Positions 11,801 to 22,926 of a stretch of 64,000 bases of DNA are shown one piece after another. The notes below the pieces were generated by a model, which was not told the DNA's origin, made no database searches, and was given only the letters and a program-made list of their open reading frames with translations. The DNA comes from Axinella damicornis. Its lineage: Eukaryota; Porifera; Demospongiae; Axinellida; Axinellidae. The stretch's first letter is position 1, and each line of letters starts with the position of its first letter. The translations under genes and the position numbers were made by a program. The stretch covers positions 6,385,273-6,449,272 of the forward strand of contig OZ007505.1 in assembly GCA_963931865.1 (NCBI GenBank), in the 5' to 3' direction.

Positions 11801-12023
11801 CTGCCCTTCCCTCCCCAGGACTGCAGTGGTGGGCTACGGGAGGGTGCCTCAGGACACCCTCTCCTTTGTGGTGATCATCACCATCCTAGTGGGCCTCGGT
11901 ATCCCCGTCCTCTTCATCCTCATTGGCAGCGTCTATGTGGTGTACAAGAAGAAGCCATGGGAGAATGTGAAGCGATGGGTAGCCGTCACTCACAGGAGGC
12001 GAGAGTACTCCAGACTGAACTAG
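8836..12023 (+). CDS. GLMP: Glycosylated lysosomal membrane protein (GLMP)
   Basis: Exons are 8836-8925, 10414-10926, 10998-11500 and 11819-12023 (phases 0, 0, 2), giving 436 residues. The N-terminus is a signal peptide (ALLLSVLVLCCLGGVV). It is followed by a long luminal domain with many N-glycosylation sequons (NVSN, NHTE, NCTD-like sites, NSTY, NSTF, NSTT). Near the C-terminus a GYG segment precedes one hydrophobic helix (LSFVVIITILVGLGIPVLF) and a short basic tail ending REYSRLN. Layout and length match GLMP/NCU-G1, which partners the lysosomal transporter MFSD1. ATG 8836 is used; 8842 is an equivalent in-frame alternative. Intron 1 (1.5 kb) is enlarged by two repeat elements. Confidence 0.85.
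9015..9330. mobile_element. Imperfect inverted repeat in GLMP intron 1
   Basis: A left arm with CCAGACCCTTT and GGAGGAGGAAGGGTCTG is mirrored near 9286-9325 by CAGACCCTTCCTCCTCC and GAAGGGTCTGG. Inner matches include CTACATTCAATTGTCC against GACAACTTGAATGTAGG. About 300 bp in total; no coding capacity. Confidence 0.7.
9627..10135. mobile_element. 509-bp non-autonomous element with 35-bp TIRs and 7-bp TSD
   Basis: Positions 9627-9661 and 10101-10135 are exact 35-nt inverted repeats starting CATAGATAATATAAACCGG. The direct repeat CAATAAC flanks both sides (9620-9626 and 10136-10142), as expected for a target-site duplication. The interior has no convincing reading frame. Superfamily not assigned. 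Confidence 0.9.
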
Positions 12024-12470
12024 CGCAGTGTGCACAGATTTGTCTGGTATTAAGACTACGTTTTCTAATGTTATAATATTATTACCATAATTTTTGTGGA
12101 ACATCCATTTAATATGCTTGAGTGAATGTGCATTGCAGTGAGAAGTGTTAATTTTTGAGCAGTGTCAGCAGAGAAGGAACTTGTGGCGGGCACCCACATT
12201 GCTTGTTTAAGAAATGCCACACCACATTGAATCTGCGTTACTGCTTGACTCCTGCAGGCCTTCTTATACCATACCACGTACTGGCAGGCACACTGCACAC
12301 TGTACTTTGCAACTACAGATTGCACTTGCATTTGAACGTTGCGTATTTTGCACAGAAACTGTGTTCTGCAAATGGGATACTTCGCAGAGCCCGCATAGCT
12401 TACGGACTCCAGCGTATTCTGGGCCATGTCATTTCTGTGAAGCTCCACCCACAGGAAGTTCTTGGCACAA

Positions 12471-12532
12471 TAGCATCATTCCCAGGTACATGACTGTACT
12501 TGGTAATTACCAAGCACCTGGGAATGAGGCTA
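12471..12532. mobile_element. Fold-back hairpin element
   Basis: Ends TAGCATCATTCCCAGG and CCTGGGAATGAGGCTA are complementary; the interior GTACTTGGTAATTACCAAG is also self-complementary. Confidence 0.8.
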
Positions 12533-12719
12533 TTGGTGCTAATGCTAGGGGACCCAATGAAAAATCTAAGATGAAGTAACCTTGAATCAAGTGTGCTAGA
12601 ACCCAAGAACCAAGTGACCATGTTTGCAAACTGCAGTTACTAATGCTTCTATGACATCCACTTTGCCAGAAATATACAATGCTTATAGAGAGTTAAATGC
12701 CAAAATATGGGTTTTTTTT

Positions 12720-13030
12720 GATTTTATATGGGAGGTTATATAGGGACATACCTTCAACAGGTATGAACGGAGATGGTCCGGCTACTGACACACTCTGCTA
12801 ATGGTACCTATTGATTTTCAACGATGCTTGCTAAAATTCATCGTTATAAGTCACTTCAAACGGATCAAAATATGTTGTTTTGTGATTTTATATGGGAGGT
12901 TATATACAAACATACCTTCAAAAGGTATCAACACAAGTGGTCTGGCTATTAACACACTCTACTAATGGTACCTATTGATTTTCAAGAATGTTTGCTAAAT
13001 TTCATTGTGAAAAGTCACTTCAAACCAATC
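12720..13030 (+). repeat. Tandem direct repeat, 164-bp period, two copies
   Basis: The sequence starting GATTTTATATGGGAGGTTATA occurs at 12720 and again at 12884. It continues in register through CATACCTTCAA, CTAATGGTACCTATTGATTTTCAA and AAGTCACTTCAAAC. The copies differ by scattered substitutions. Confidence 0.85.
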
Positions 13031-13574
13031 ATCTAATCTTCTATGGGGAAAATGTATTGTAATATTAAATGATTGCTAAAATAGTCACTTCACAGTCCAT
13101 AGTTGGGTTGGTCCAGGCATTTTTGCACATGGTACATCAAGTGAAATCCATCAGTACCATTGGTTTCAGGGTGGAGCTTCAAAAGTCACTTGAACTAATC
13201 TTGACCATCATTTTAACATTAACCCTTTCAAGTCCAAGACTACTGTGGTCAAAAAAGTAGCTCTGCTCACAAACTGCTTGTGTGGCTTTGATGCAACTCA
13301 GGTAGATATTCAGTTCTAGCACAACAGATTTGATATTGCTTCACCTTCAATTTTTCCATTGGGAGCCCTACTAATGCATGCTAAAAGCATTAGCATGGTC
13401 ACAGAATAAGTGATGTTTGAACACAAGTGCAATCTGCTGTAGCTAGTCTTGGTAGTCCAGTCCAGTGACCCCAATTTGTAGTAAAAAATTAATGGCATTC
13501 ATGACAGAATGTGTATAGGTAGTGGGAACTGTTATATGGAGACTGATGAGATGTACTGAGTGTCCATGACTGCA

Positions 13575-14765
13575 TCACTCAAGGTATGGGCGTATGAATT
13601 TCTCGCACTTCTTGAATGCTTTTACAATTGGCTCCATGCTCAAATCCTGCTGGGTTCTGGAAATAATATCTGGAGTGTCGTCCCCCCAGTTCTGCAGCCG
13701 TGCACCCCAGTAATGGTTCAGTCGAAGTTCGGGGTCGGGAGCATTCCTGCTGTGGCCTCTCCTTAGGCTGTTGTGGTGGACCTGTGCTCTCACATTGGCT
13801 GGCATATAGATTGGCTTGACCAGGGGATTGGCAGGACCTTTTGTTCGCCTCCAGATGCGCTCAAACAGGAGCTCCTTTTCCAGTTGCTTTCCTAGGAAGA
13901 GGTAATTCTGCATGGTGATCTCGGAGACCTGAGGGTTCTCTTCACTGAACCGCTTCACAAACCGAACCAAGAAACCAGGCTCTGTATCTTGCGGAGAAAA
14001 GGGATACTCATCAATGTCAATAGCAGCCTGCCACGTGTGTTCATGGCCATAATTGTCAATGCAGTGTTGGTATCCTGCCACCTGAGTCCCCTGAATGGAA
14101 TAGGGGTTGTGCACATGCCAGTCTACATATGTGATGTACTTGTCCTGAAAAAATCTCTCAAGGATGCCATGCTGAGATTCTTGGTTGTGAACGTACGCAT
14201 CATACACATACACATGTTCAACTCCTGCATATCTGACGTACTCCAGCCACTGTTTGAACTCGCGGGTTGTCAGTTTCGCCAAGTCCGATTCGTAGATCCT
14301 CAGCAGGACAACCGCCACCAGAAAGTAGGGTGGGTGTTTTGTGGATCGATTGGTCCACGCACAGTCAGAAACTTGGGGGAGGGATGGTGCGCTACTGTTG
14401 ACCCCACGCAAAGATTTGCTCCGCGAAGCATCCATCAGAGTAGTTCTGGACAACCGCTGGGGTGGTACATCCATCAGGGTATTTCTGGACAACCGCTGGG
14501 GTGGTGGTTGCTTCGTAAAACTGGGCTCAATAAATTTTAAGTCCTTCCCTATGTCAGGTTCGGGGGACAACACTTGCCTCGGCTTGCTGAAAACATACTT
14601 CCTGTCACTGGGGATGTTCATGCCCGTCCTCCTCAGGGCAATGGTGAAGAACATCGTGACTAGAACACTCGCCACAGACACTACGCCGACCAACTCCTTT
14701 CGTTTTCCTAGTCGAAATAGCCATGCCAAAAGTTTGGAAGACATTGTGCGCGGCGCATGGCCCAC
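13575..14765 (-). CDS. GT92 (DUF23-type) glycosyltransferase, type II membrane protein, intronless
   Basis: A single 396-residue frame. A short cytoplasmic N-terminus precedes one membrane anchor (ELVGVVSVASVLVTMFFTIAL, about residues 24-44). A Pro/Ser-rich stem follows, and then the catalytic region starts with YFLVAVVLLRIYESDLAKL and YAGVEHVYVYDAY. The acidic motif AIDIDEYPF near residue 250 is the expected DxD-like nucleotide-sugar/metal site of GT92 enzymes, with the downstream His-rich segment VHHNSLRRGHS. Known GT92 members transfer galactose in the Golgi; the acceptor here is unknown. The stem carries a direct 12-residue duplication, PPQRLSRNTLMD / PPQRLSRTTLMD. A second ATG (residue 8) is also plausible. 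Confidence 0.82.
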   Translation of the reverse strand: MGHAPRTMSSKLLAWLFRLGKRKELVGVVSVASVLVTMFFTIALRRTGMNIPSDRKYVFSKPRQVLSPEPDIGKDLKFIEPSFTKQPPPQRLSRNTLMDVPPQRLSRTTLMDASRSKSLRGVNSSAPSLPQVSDCAWTNRSTKHPPYFLVAVVLLRIYESDLAKLTTREFKQWLEYVRYAGVEHVYVYDAYVHNQESQHGILERFFQDKYITYVDWHVHNPYSIQGTQVAGYQHCIDNYGHEHTWQAAIDIDEYPFSPQDTEPGFLVRFVKRFSEENPQVSEITMQNYLFLGKQLEKELLFERIWRRTKGPANPLVKPIYMPANVRAQVHHNSLRRGHSRNAPDPELRLNHYWGARLQNWGDDTPDIISRTQQDLSMEPIVKAFKKCEKFIRPYLE

Positions 14766-15043
14766 GGCGCACTGTGGTATGCAATTAGTTTGGTTCCCAA
14801 ACCCGTATACCAGGGCGGGCCCGCCCCGCCCTCCCCGGAAACGAAACGCAGAAGACGCAGGCCAAACTAGTATGCAATCATGTTAATCACTGCAAGTAGC
14901 TACATGCAAGTATGTGACAGCATCCCTGTAACTACCCTTTCAGCTGTAAGCAAAGTTCCTTTGGCCTTTTAAGAGCTTCCTTCTCTCCCTAGGCCTTCTG
15001 CTACCTAGCACGTCACACGTCACGTGTTTCCTTGCTACTCTTG

Positions 15044-15096
15044 TAGCCTCGTTCCCAGGCCAGCTTAAGCTGGGCGTGGGACTGGGAACGAGGCTA
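15044..15096. mobile_element. Fold-back hairpin element
   Basis: Begins TAGCCTCGTTCCCAGGCC and ends CTGGGAACGAGGCTA, with CAGCTTAAGCTGG at the centre. Confidence 0.9.
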
Positions 15097-15364
15097 CTAT
15101 TCTTGTGCTTTTTCATTTTAATTTTCCGCGTTAATTGGTCCAATATGTAGCTATGTCTGTGTATAACCTTTCCTGTTATGTATAAAATAATATACTGCAG
15201 TACTCCTGGTTCAAGATATCACATTCCAATTGCAGTGCACATCATTTTCCATGGAGTTACATGTTGACGTTACCTCTCTGTATGCAGCCTTCAACCTTCA
15301 CACTTCATGGTCTTGATCCTGTAAATGCTCACCGGAGCTACTGCAGGTTGGACTCGATTATGGC

Positions 15365-15408
15365 TAGCCTCATTCCCTGGCAGGTCTCGGGGCCTGGGAA
15401 CAAGGCTA
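15365..15408. mobile_element. Fold-back hairpin element
   Basis: Begins TAGCCTCATTCCCTGG and ends CCTGGGAACAAGGCTA. Same family as 15044-15096, with a short loop. Confidence 0.8.
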
Positions 15409-16761
15409 ATTATGGTATACTGGTAATTGGATGCTATAGAACTGAGTGGTTGCGTAGAAACCTAACATAGCCCAAGTCTCACTGCAGGTATAATCAAAAG
15501 TATGTACACATCAGAAGTAGTGGTACTTAAAACCTCTGTCAAATACTTGATACCTTTCATGGCTTCTTTCATGTCAATGAATAGCTGTGGTAGCTATAGC
15601 AGTTGTGTTGGAAATTGGAATGCACAAGTGCGTAGATTGTACCTATATAGCCCTTTTCTTTAGACAGGCAGATGAATGTGATGCTGTAGGCATGCTATTT
15701 TACTGGCATACAGTAGTGTTCCCATACAGGCTCCCACAGTTCCCCTGCACAAAAGTAACATAATTATATGGCAGTACCATTATCAAGTCCATGCATTTTT
15801 TTTGCTGTGATATACTTTCAATCTCCCAGACCCCCTTTCCCACTCCCCCCCGTTCCAGGTCCATCGTTACCGTGCAGTCATGTAATGGGAGATGCGGCTT
15901 TCCTTACTTCACCAGATTTATGCTGCTGCAAGACTAACAGAGTAAAAACGAAAAACAAAAGATTTAGTGACGGCCTGTCTGTTTTTTTTTGAGAAGTAGC
16001 TAGGTCATTGATATCACTAAAATAATCTCTTTTGTTGTTTTACTTCCTTGCATTAGCTGTGTTCCCTATTCATGAACATCTGTCATGGAATCACCATGCA
16101 GCTGCCATATGCATCAAGGGCATGAAATCGTATTACCCCAAATTTGAACTGTAGTTGTAGTGTACATCTTAATCCCTCACAGATGTTCCAACCATTGTAG
16201 CTAGCTAACTTCTAAGCTCTATAGCTACCTAATAGCTATAGCTGGACAGCAAGTGAATAGCTATTACACTAGTTGCTGGTTACTATAATATGGTTGCACG
16301 TAGTTTGCCCCAGCGTTTAGGAGTCAAGGCCTGTCACATCGTAATATAATTATAATTCCGGTCACCCTACTATAGGAATGCTATAGAGAGGAGGATGCTA
16401 CTGTTAGGTGTAAACTCAATTTTTCTAAAATTGGCTAGCACACAGACATGAGGACTGACTCCTATCACGCTCAATCATAACTGTAGAAATCCGGCCCCAA
16501 GGTGGTGGCAAGGCCCAAACGTGCAGTCAAAATGCGAAACAACATTTGCAGTGGAGAATACCGGGTGCCACACAACTGCACTAACTTGAAAGTTGGATGA
16601 CAATTGATAGAATCAAGTTGGTTGCAACCAGTAGTCTAGCCATCAGTAGCCCAGTACAGCTTCATGCAGTAGCCTAGTTAGCCTCGAACCCAGGCGAGGC
16701 TATAGCCTAGTAGAATCGATCAGAAGGGTCTGTACATCAGACTATGTATGGAATCATTTTT

Positions 16762-17132
16762 CAGCTGAATTTCCGAGATATTCCTATCAACTGGCCACCA
16801 ACAAGAGAGAGAGGCTTGACTGCCTTGATTCGTCATTCAGAGACTTACACGTCTCACGTGGCCAGACCAACCTGGAAGCCCGGCCAGGCAAGTGTTGTTT
16901 AGGCTAGGCTCAAGACAGAGGAGGTTGGACATGCATAGTCAATACCAAGAGCGCATACTTAAGGACAACAATTTTGGAACTGAGGAATAATACTTCGCCA
17001 GTGACTCGAAAAGATGTATTGGTCTGACCTGAGACCTACATGTATCAGAACAGGAAGGGAACACAGTTCACATGGAGTCCTATGCCTGCATCAAGCACCC
17101 AGCCACCAAGACATGGCTCCACTTGGAGAAGT
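16762..17132 (+). pseudogene. Possible exon fragments, second one MIR/IP3-receptor-like
   Basis: Two open segments are bounded by splice-like signals: 16762-16887 (after tttttcag) and 17049-17132 (after tgtatcag, before gtaggt). The second encodes HMESYACIKH and TKTWLHLEK, resembling the conserved SYVRLRH...TNTWVH motif of the MIR region in IP3 receptors. No flanking exons of such a gene are visible, so this may be a transposed fragment, a pseudogene or chance. Low confidence. Confidence 0.25.
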
Positions 17133-17545
17133 GTAGGTTTCAAGAGTTCGTTATCCACAAACGTCTGCAGTCAAAGGCAGTCAGTGAGTGCGGTGCACAT
17201 TTAATAATGTGTTCATAAGCAGTCCACACGTAGTTGAGTTTCTTGGTTAATTGGGATCATGTCCAACCTCCTCTGGGCTCAAGTGTTGTATTATTTGATT
17301 TTAGCGCGTATAACCGGCCAGGCGCACGGTGGCGTGATCGGAGGCGCGCGCCCATTACGTGGGTGTGGCTGCTTGCTGCAATAGATCATTCATGTGACCA
17401 CCAAAAAAGAGCTTGTGACCGCAAAGAGATCCAACACAACAGTGTTACTCACTGCGCGAGGAGTTTTATTGCAAACAGGTAAGCGAAGATCTTAGGATTT
17501 TAATCCGTGTGCAAGAGGCTTTAGGCTTTTTCTCCGAAATATTTT

Positions 17546-17689
17546 GTGATGGTCTGTCATATTCCACCTCTCGAAAAAGCCTCAGTCCCATCCTATTTAA
17601 AATTTCGTGATGGGATGGGACTGAGCTGAGGCTAGTATTTCCCCTTGTTTCTTAGCTTTTTTGAGAAGTGGAATATGACAGGCCATCAC
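17546..17689. mobile_element. Nested hairpin: one fold-back element inside another
   Basis: Outer arms 17546-17580 and 17655-17689 (GTGATGGTCTGTCATATTCC and its complement) enclose a second hairpin with CTCAGTCCCATCC and GGATGGGACTGAG. The inner end reads GAGGCTAG, like the TAGCCTC family. Confidence 0.8.
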
Positions 17690-18463
17690 TAAACCCAATG
17701 ATAATTTTTTTGCTTTGTGTTCGAGCACATGCAATGCATAGCTTATTACTTATTAGTCATGGTAGTGCAACATCAACGTAAGGGTAATGGTATGGGGGTA
17801 CAGGATATATGCCTTGAAGTCAGATTTTAAGGTCTTGTTGTTTAATTGCAATGTTGAATTGACATCGAAGAAATGCAACTACATGACAGATAGGCTCTGC
17901 CACATTATGCTAGCATTCGGATATTGTTAATGGGCAAGCTCTGTCCGCCCAGTGGCTGCATACTCCTCAAGGATCTAGAGAAGTTATGGGTGGGGTGGGT
18001 AGGCAAGAAAAATATCATGAGCGAAGTGCGTGCTATCTTATTAAGAATTGGGCAACTCTTAGCTGGTGCATGATTCTTTGTGTATGTAAGGACAAAACTG
18101 TACCAAAATTTGTATCGCGCAATAACAGCTGCTGTTGTGTTGGACATTTCAAATAAAAATACACTGAGTGAATCTCCTTGTCTACACCCTTGCTCCATAT
18201 GCTGGTGTAGCCATTCAGTGGCCTGGGAGCAATGGTAGTGCTGGGGAAGCTGTTCTGGCAACTAGTACATAATTGGGGTCACATGAGTCATGACTAATGC
18301 TAACTTCAGTGTAATACATGTACATAGTATGGAATCTTTAGGGGAATTTTAGAACATGATGTGGCAAGCCTAACACGGCATGTGTATGTTGGTTGTTTAG
18401 CAGGCATCTGAATCATCCATTCTGCCGTTGTCTCCTCCACTTGGTGTCTCCCATGCCATAGCC

Positions 18464-19836
18464 ATGCGAATCATCGGTAAAGCATCTGCTCGGATGCTCA
18501 TCCACGTGGGAGCAGTGGAAATGATGGCTACCATCTTTACCTGCTATGCTCTGGCTGTGAAGGAGGGCCATGTGAAGCCATGGCTCCCAACCATCAGTGC
18601 CTGTGGAGAACATCCTCCAGAGGAATTTATTTTCAGGTACGGCATTGTGGCTGGTGCCATCCTCCTCATGGTTGAAGCAATCGCATTGTACGGGGCTGGC
18701 ATATCCTCCAAGTTGATCATGGTGCTAGGATTGGTAGGTTCATTCTGCTTGGGAGTGGTCGGTGTTGTGAGTGCCCGTGAAGTGGAGTCTGTGCACACAG
18801 GTGCGTTGAAGTTATGCATCTCTCTATATAACTAGAAGTTTAATATTTTGATCTGAAAAAGAGTATGCCCCTGGTAATTATAGAGGAATTCTCATCTACC
18901 CACAATGCAGCATGTGCAGTGATCTTCTTTGTGTTTCAAGATGTGGTGATGGCATTGCTGTTGAAGCGGGCAGTGGGCAAGGTCTCACAATTCTCTCTTG
19001 CAGCAAAGGTCCTCTGTACTGTGGTTGGCTGCCTAGCAACGGTTGGGAGGTGTATCCTTGATTTACAGTGCATAACCTACTAGTCTGCAGGTCCTGTGCT
19101 ATGCAGAGGTACAAGCAAATTATACAATGCCTTTAGGCCTGGCAAAGTTGATTTCATTGTTTCTCATCACCCACATTACTAGCCTCGTTCCCAGGCGCTC
19201 GGTAATTGGGGGGAACGAGGCTAGGGTCATTACTCAATATACTCTTATATAGTGGATATTATGTGTGTTGATCCATTGTGCGGCTGTAAAAGGGGGCATG
19301 TCATGGTTATGAAGGTGGTGGTAGGTTAAAGGGTGATGTGGGAACCGATGAGAAAGAACTTCGCTTGGCCCGAGTTGGATGCATATTGAGTTATACATCT
19401 GGTTGGACATGTTTGATGTCCTGCCTTTTTTCAGTACGAGATGTCAGTCTCGCATGTTCTAATCCCTTGTCAATTACTCAACAGTTCTGCGTAGCACTTC
19501 CTTAATCCATGTGCAGTGGTTTTGCTGTGCAATTGTCTTCCAGCAGTTCCACACATTGACTCCAGTATAGCACTGCCCTTAGTGGAATGGTGAGTTGAGG
19601 AAAGCTCTGGAGCGCCAGCAAGAATGTGAAAATAGTTTTCTCTCCCCTCTCTCCTTTCCCATCATTCCCTCTCTCCCAGGTCTAACACATTTGCTATTGT
19701 CTTCTTCCAATGGACGTATTCCCTTGACCTCACCTCCCTGTACATTGCTGAGGTGGAGGACGATGAGAAGAAGGGAGAGGGAGACGGGGAATTCGAAGAA
19801 GTCAACGAGACTGAGAAGCAAAAATTACCCCTTTGA
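18464..19836 (+). CDS. Frag1/DRAM/Sfk1-family multipass membrane protein
   Basis: Four exons with consistent phases: 18464-18800, 18884-19051, 19517-19589 and 19680-19836, giving 244 residues. The family pattern is visible: a first membrane helix with MATIFTCYALAV, then the conserved loop LPTISACGEHPPE (compare PYISDTGxxPPE in DRAM), three further hydrophobic segments, and a late ALPLVEW before the last helix, where DRAM proteins have SAxxEW. The C-terminus is acidic (EVEDDEKKGEGDGEFEE). Relatives act in lysosomal/autophagy membranes (DRAM), GPI-anchor remodelling (PGAP2) or plasma-membrane lipid control (TMEM150/Sfk1); the exact subfamily is uncertain. The donor of exon 2 (GGT|gtatcc) was chosen by phase, and an alternative donor 2 nt upstream would break the frame. 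The open frame extends upstream to 18401, so an extra 5' exon is possible. Confidence 0.72.
19180..19223. mobile_element. Fold-back hairpin element
   Basis: TAGCCTCGTTCCCAGGCGCTCGG on the left and GGGAACGAGGCTA on the right, within intron 2 of the DRAM-like gene. The same GCGCTCGGTAA interior recurs at 42436 and 42524. Confidence 0.85.
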
Positions 19837-20699
19837 TGACTGGTGTAAGAGCTCTATTTGTGCAGTAGCTAGCCTTGTTTGTTTTGAGTTGGCTACCTGT
19901 GTGTTTATTTATATTGTGTGCGATGACATTAGGAGAAGAGATATATTATATATATATGTACATGCTCCAATGTACATGAAGCATACAGGAACACCAAGCT
20001 CTGCGACTCTAGTACTGGTAGCCATTCAGGTCAACCCGTGCACCACTGTGTGCACATGACTGGTACGTAGCCAGTCTCGATCACACTCACAGGCTGCACC
20101 AGCCTTTAGCTCCCCTGATGATGAATTATTGCCCTCAAACAGGCTTGCTAGAGCTGCCCATTTGCTCCTAAGTGACACCTATGCATGGCCTTGCGCCTCT
20201 CCCTCTGTCAACTAAGATGGACATGATGATAGTCTGCTTCCCTCAGTAGATATATACATACGCTCAAAGTTTTGATCCCATAAACTAAACTAACGGCTAA
20301 ACTAACTATGCCACAGCCATACAGATGGGCAGCTGTACCAAAGTTCAAACACTCACAATAGGAGTCAGATGCGTGTGTACAGAGCCGTTCTGTATCATAC
20401 ATTGTGTTCTCAATCATTGTGTTCTTCAGTGCACTTAGTACGTAATTACTACGTATACCTTTGACAGATAGAATACCAATTCAAGGCCATGGCTCCATCA
20501 TGTAACCAGTAAGGTAAATCATACACAGCAAAACCAGCTGCAATATTAAGGTACGACAATGATATAACTTTCTTGGTGCCAATGGAGTGTAAAAACTGTA
20601 ATTTTGGTACCATGTGATTATGAATTTCATACCACGTACTGTTTTTGTTTGCGGCGATAAGGTCAGCTATCAGGAAAACACCCATAGAACTACACATGG

Positions 20700-20950
20700 G
20701 GCATTGGACCACAGCAGGTCTTTTTTGTTGTTGTTTATTGTCCACAAGGGGTTTACCACAATGGTGGCCTGGAGAAGGCAGAGCCTATTTAAACCAGGTC
20801 CCCCAGGACCAACAGCTTAATGTTCACTCCGAAGGTAATCATTCTCCTCAGTTTTTGGGGTAGGGCTACATTCACCCTGAAAAAAGAATAGAACCTGGGA
20901 CGTCTAAGTCCACAGTCGAGCGCTTTAGCCACTTTGCCAACAAGCAACCC
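20700..20950 (-). mobile_element. tRNA-derived SINE (copy A)
   Basis: Read on the minus strand it starts with a tRNA-like head (TGGCAAAGTGGCTAAAGCGC as A-box, GGTTCTATTC as B-box). It continues with a body containing GAACATTAAGCTGTTGGTCC and CCTGGTTTAAATAGG and ends in an A-rich tail. It shares the same body with the SINE at 61943-62740. Confidence 0.8.
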
Positions 20951-22303
20951 CTAGGTAGCCTGCAATGGAGCCAGTTACTTTCGTGACGACAAGTTCAGGT
21001 ACTGGAGAGCTGATGCACTACCTGAGCTTGTCATTCTCATGGGTGAAGGGACAGTAGGTATATAGTGCTGCTGTTAGACAACCACCGCACTGTACAATTG
21101 GAAATTTGAGGAGAGATGGGAAAAGTCATGCCCCCTTTGTCTCACATCATCAGAGTAAGTCCCGGCCAATTACCCATGCAGTATTGTTCAGAGAAAAATG
21201 GTCCCAGAGTAGTAATATTATTGTGGGACTAAGGGCATACTCTTTACTGATAAACAGCGTGTAGTCTATTACTATGGAATGTGGCTGGGTAATTAGCAGG
21301 GACTTACTCTGATGACAGTGTGTGTGGTCTACTCGTGCATGGGACCATTCTCTGAATGTGGCTGGGTAATTGGCTGGGATTTACTCTGACGACAATGGGG
21401 CAAACTCTGACTTGACTTTAACTGGTCCCATGAGTACCGGGGTAATTGTATATATTCACTGCAACCTTTAAAGTCAACTGTGGTGACTTAGAATGCTCCC
21501 ATGGGTGTCCCATGGGTTCTGGTGACTGAAATGAGTCCCCGACTCCCATGGATAACCCATGAGTTTTTTTATATTTTAAAGTCAATTCCTAGGCAACCGG
21601 GAATAGCTACTCATGCAGTCTCCACAAATACAATCTTACACTGGAGTACCCCGAAACAGTACCTAGCTCACATTCAGTTCAGTGCATTATATAGTGGGGG
21701 TATATAGGGCAGCCAACTTTTCTTGACTGTACAATTGCAAAGATATCTACATGGCTTATATATATATTTGAGAGGCTATAGCCAACTAAACACCATTCAC
21801 TGACATCTGAATGCGATGATGAAATGTGGGGGGTATAAGGAGTGCCATCTCTATCACAGCACGGAACACGGAAAGGATATTATATATACTAGTGCTAATG
21901 TAGGTGATCACAGACCATGGTAAACGTAAGTGTTTCACTGGCTTCTTCGCACCAGAAAAAACTATCCAGAGCTGATGCTAGCTAGCTAGTTAGTATGCAA
22001 GTTACCAAATGAGCTGGGTTTGGACAGTTAGGAGAGCATGAGCTGTGCAGGTAGCACACGAGTCGGATTATATTGCAAGCTTGTATCAGCCCATAGAAGA
22101 GTGAATGTACCTTTGTCTCACCTCACACTCAATTAATGAAAAGCCCACTGTCTCTAACGTCGAAATGTCCTTGCCTCTTCACTGAGCGGCAGAGAGCTAA
22201 TTAGTATCCGCACTGCCCGTGGCTAGTTTCAAATATTTTTGGCGGGAAGTCTAGGTCAGGTGGTACGCGCATGTGCAACAGGATACATCCGGTTCGGGTT
22301 TAA

Positions 22304-22907
22304 CCCTTTAAGCCCCACTGACGTCTATAGACGTCATTTAGACCCTATGCACTTGTAGGGCTTCTCATCAGTCCAAAAAGTGACCTAAAAGGCTTCAGAG
22401 GGCCTAGGGATGACTTTGAGGCCCGAACTCACAAATTTGTTCAGATTTCGGCGCACCTCCCCCACTAAACGTACAAGCGGGGGGGGGTATCAAAAGGGGG
22501 GGCGGCAGCCCCCCCTTCGCCTGTCGTGGGCGTTTTTTGATTTTAATGAGATTCATTGACCCGAGAATTTTTGATTCTAGTGATATTCATAGACCCCACC
22601 CAGGCCCTCAAGAAAACATGCAAATTGGTGGTGTAAGGTGTGCCATCAGTCAGATCTGGTCCAAGTTTAGGGAAATGCTGGGCGAAAATCCAGCTGACAT
22701 CCACCTTTGACCTCCGATTGCTGGGCTTGTGGGGGATCATGAATATCATTAACGGTATTGCCAGAGGGGTCTCTCCATGTGTGCGGGCCCCACCAAGTTT
22801 GGCCGCTGAGGAGCGAATGCTGCGGGAGAGGAGTACCTACGAAAGTGGTGTGCGCTGAATGCATGAAAATGTGTCGTCTTGGTGGGAAGAATTCGGTGGT
22901 TAAAGGG
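22304..22907. mobile_element. TTAA-flanked (piggyBac-type) non-autonomous element
   Basis: TTAA at 22300-22303 and 22908-22911 flanks termini CCCTTTAAGCCCC and GGTGGTTAAAGGG, which are inverted repeats. The left end carries the palindrome TGACGTCTATAGACGTCA, and the interior has C/G homopolymer runs. No transposase frame is evident, so it is probably a MITE or deletion derivative. Confidence 0.78.
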
Positions 22908-22926
22908 TTAAATACTGAATTTGTGG

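Larger units (their letters stand above)
12024..13574. other. GLMP 3' flank and repeats
   Basis: Contains the GLMP 3' region, a hairpin element and a two-copy tandem repeat (listed separately). Near 13217 a TTAACCCTTTCAAGTCC motif resembles TTAA-type element ends, but I found no partner. No exon recognised. Confidence 0.5.
14766..18463. other. 3.7-kb non-genic stretch between GT92 and DRAM-like gene
   Basis: Contains several fold-back elements (15044-15096, 15365-15408, 17546-17689), a (T)n-flanked fragment near 15960-16000 resembling the outer arm of the 17.6-kb hairpin, and two exon-like fragments near 16762-17132. No complete gene is recognised. Confidence 0.55.

Noticed and set aside
20868..20950. 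Possible tRNA gene
   Set aside because: A- and B-box-like motifs are present but no cloverleaf forms, and the sequence continues into a SINE body shared with another locus.
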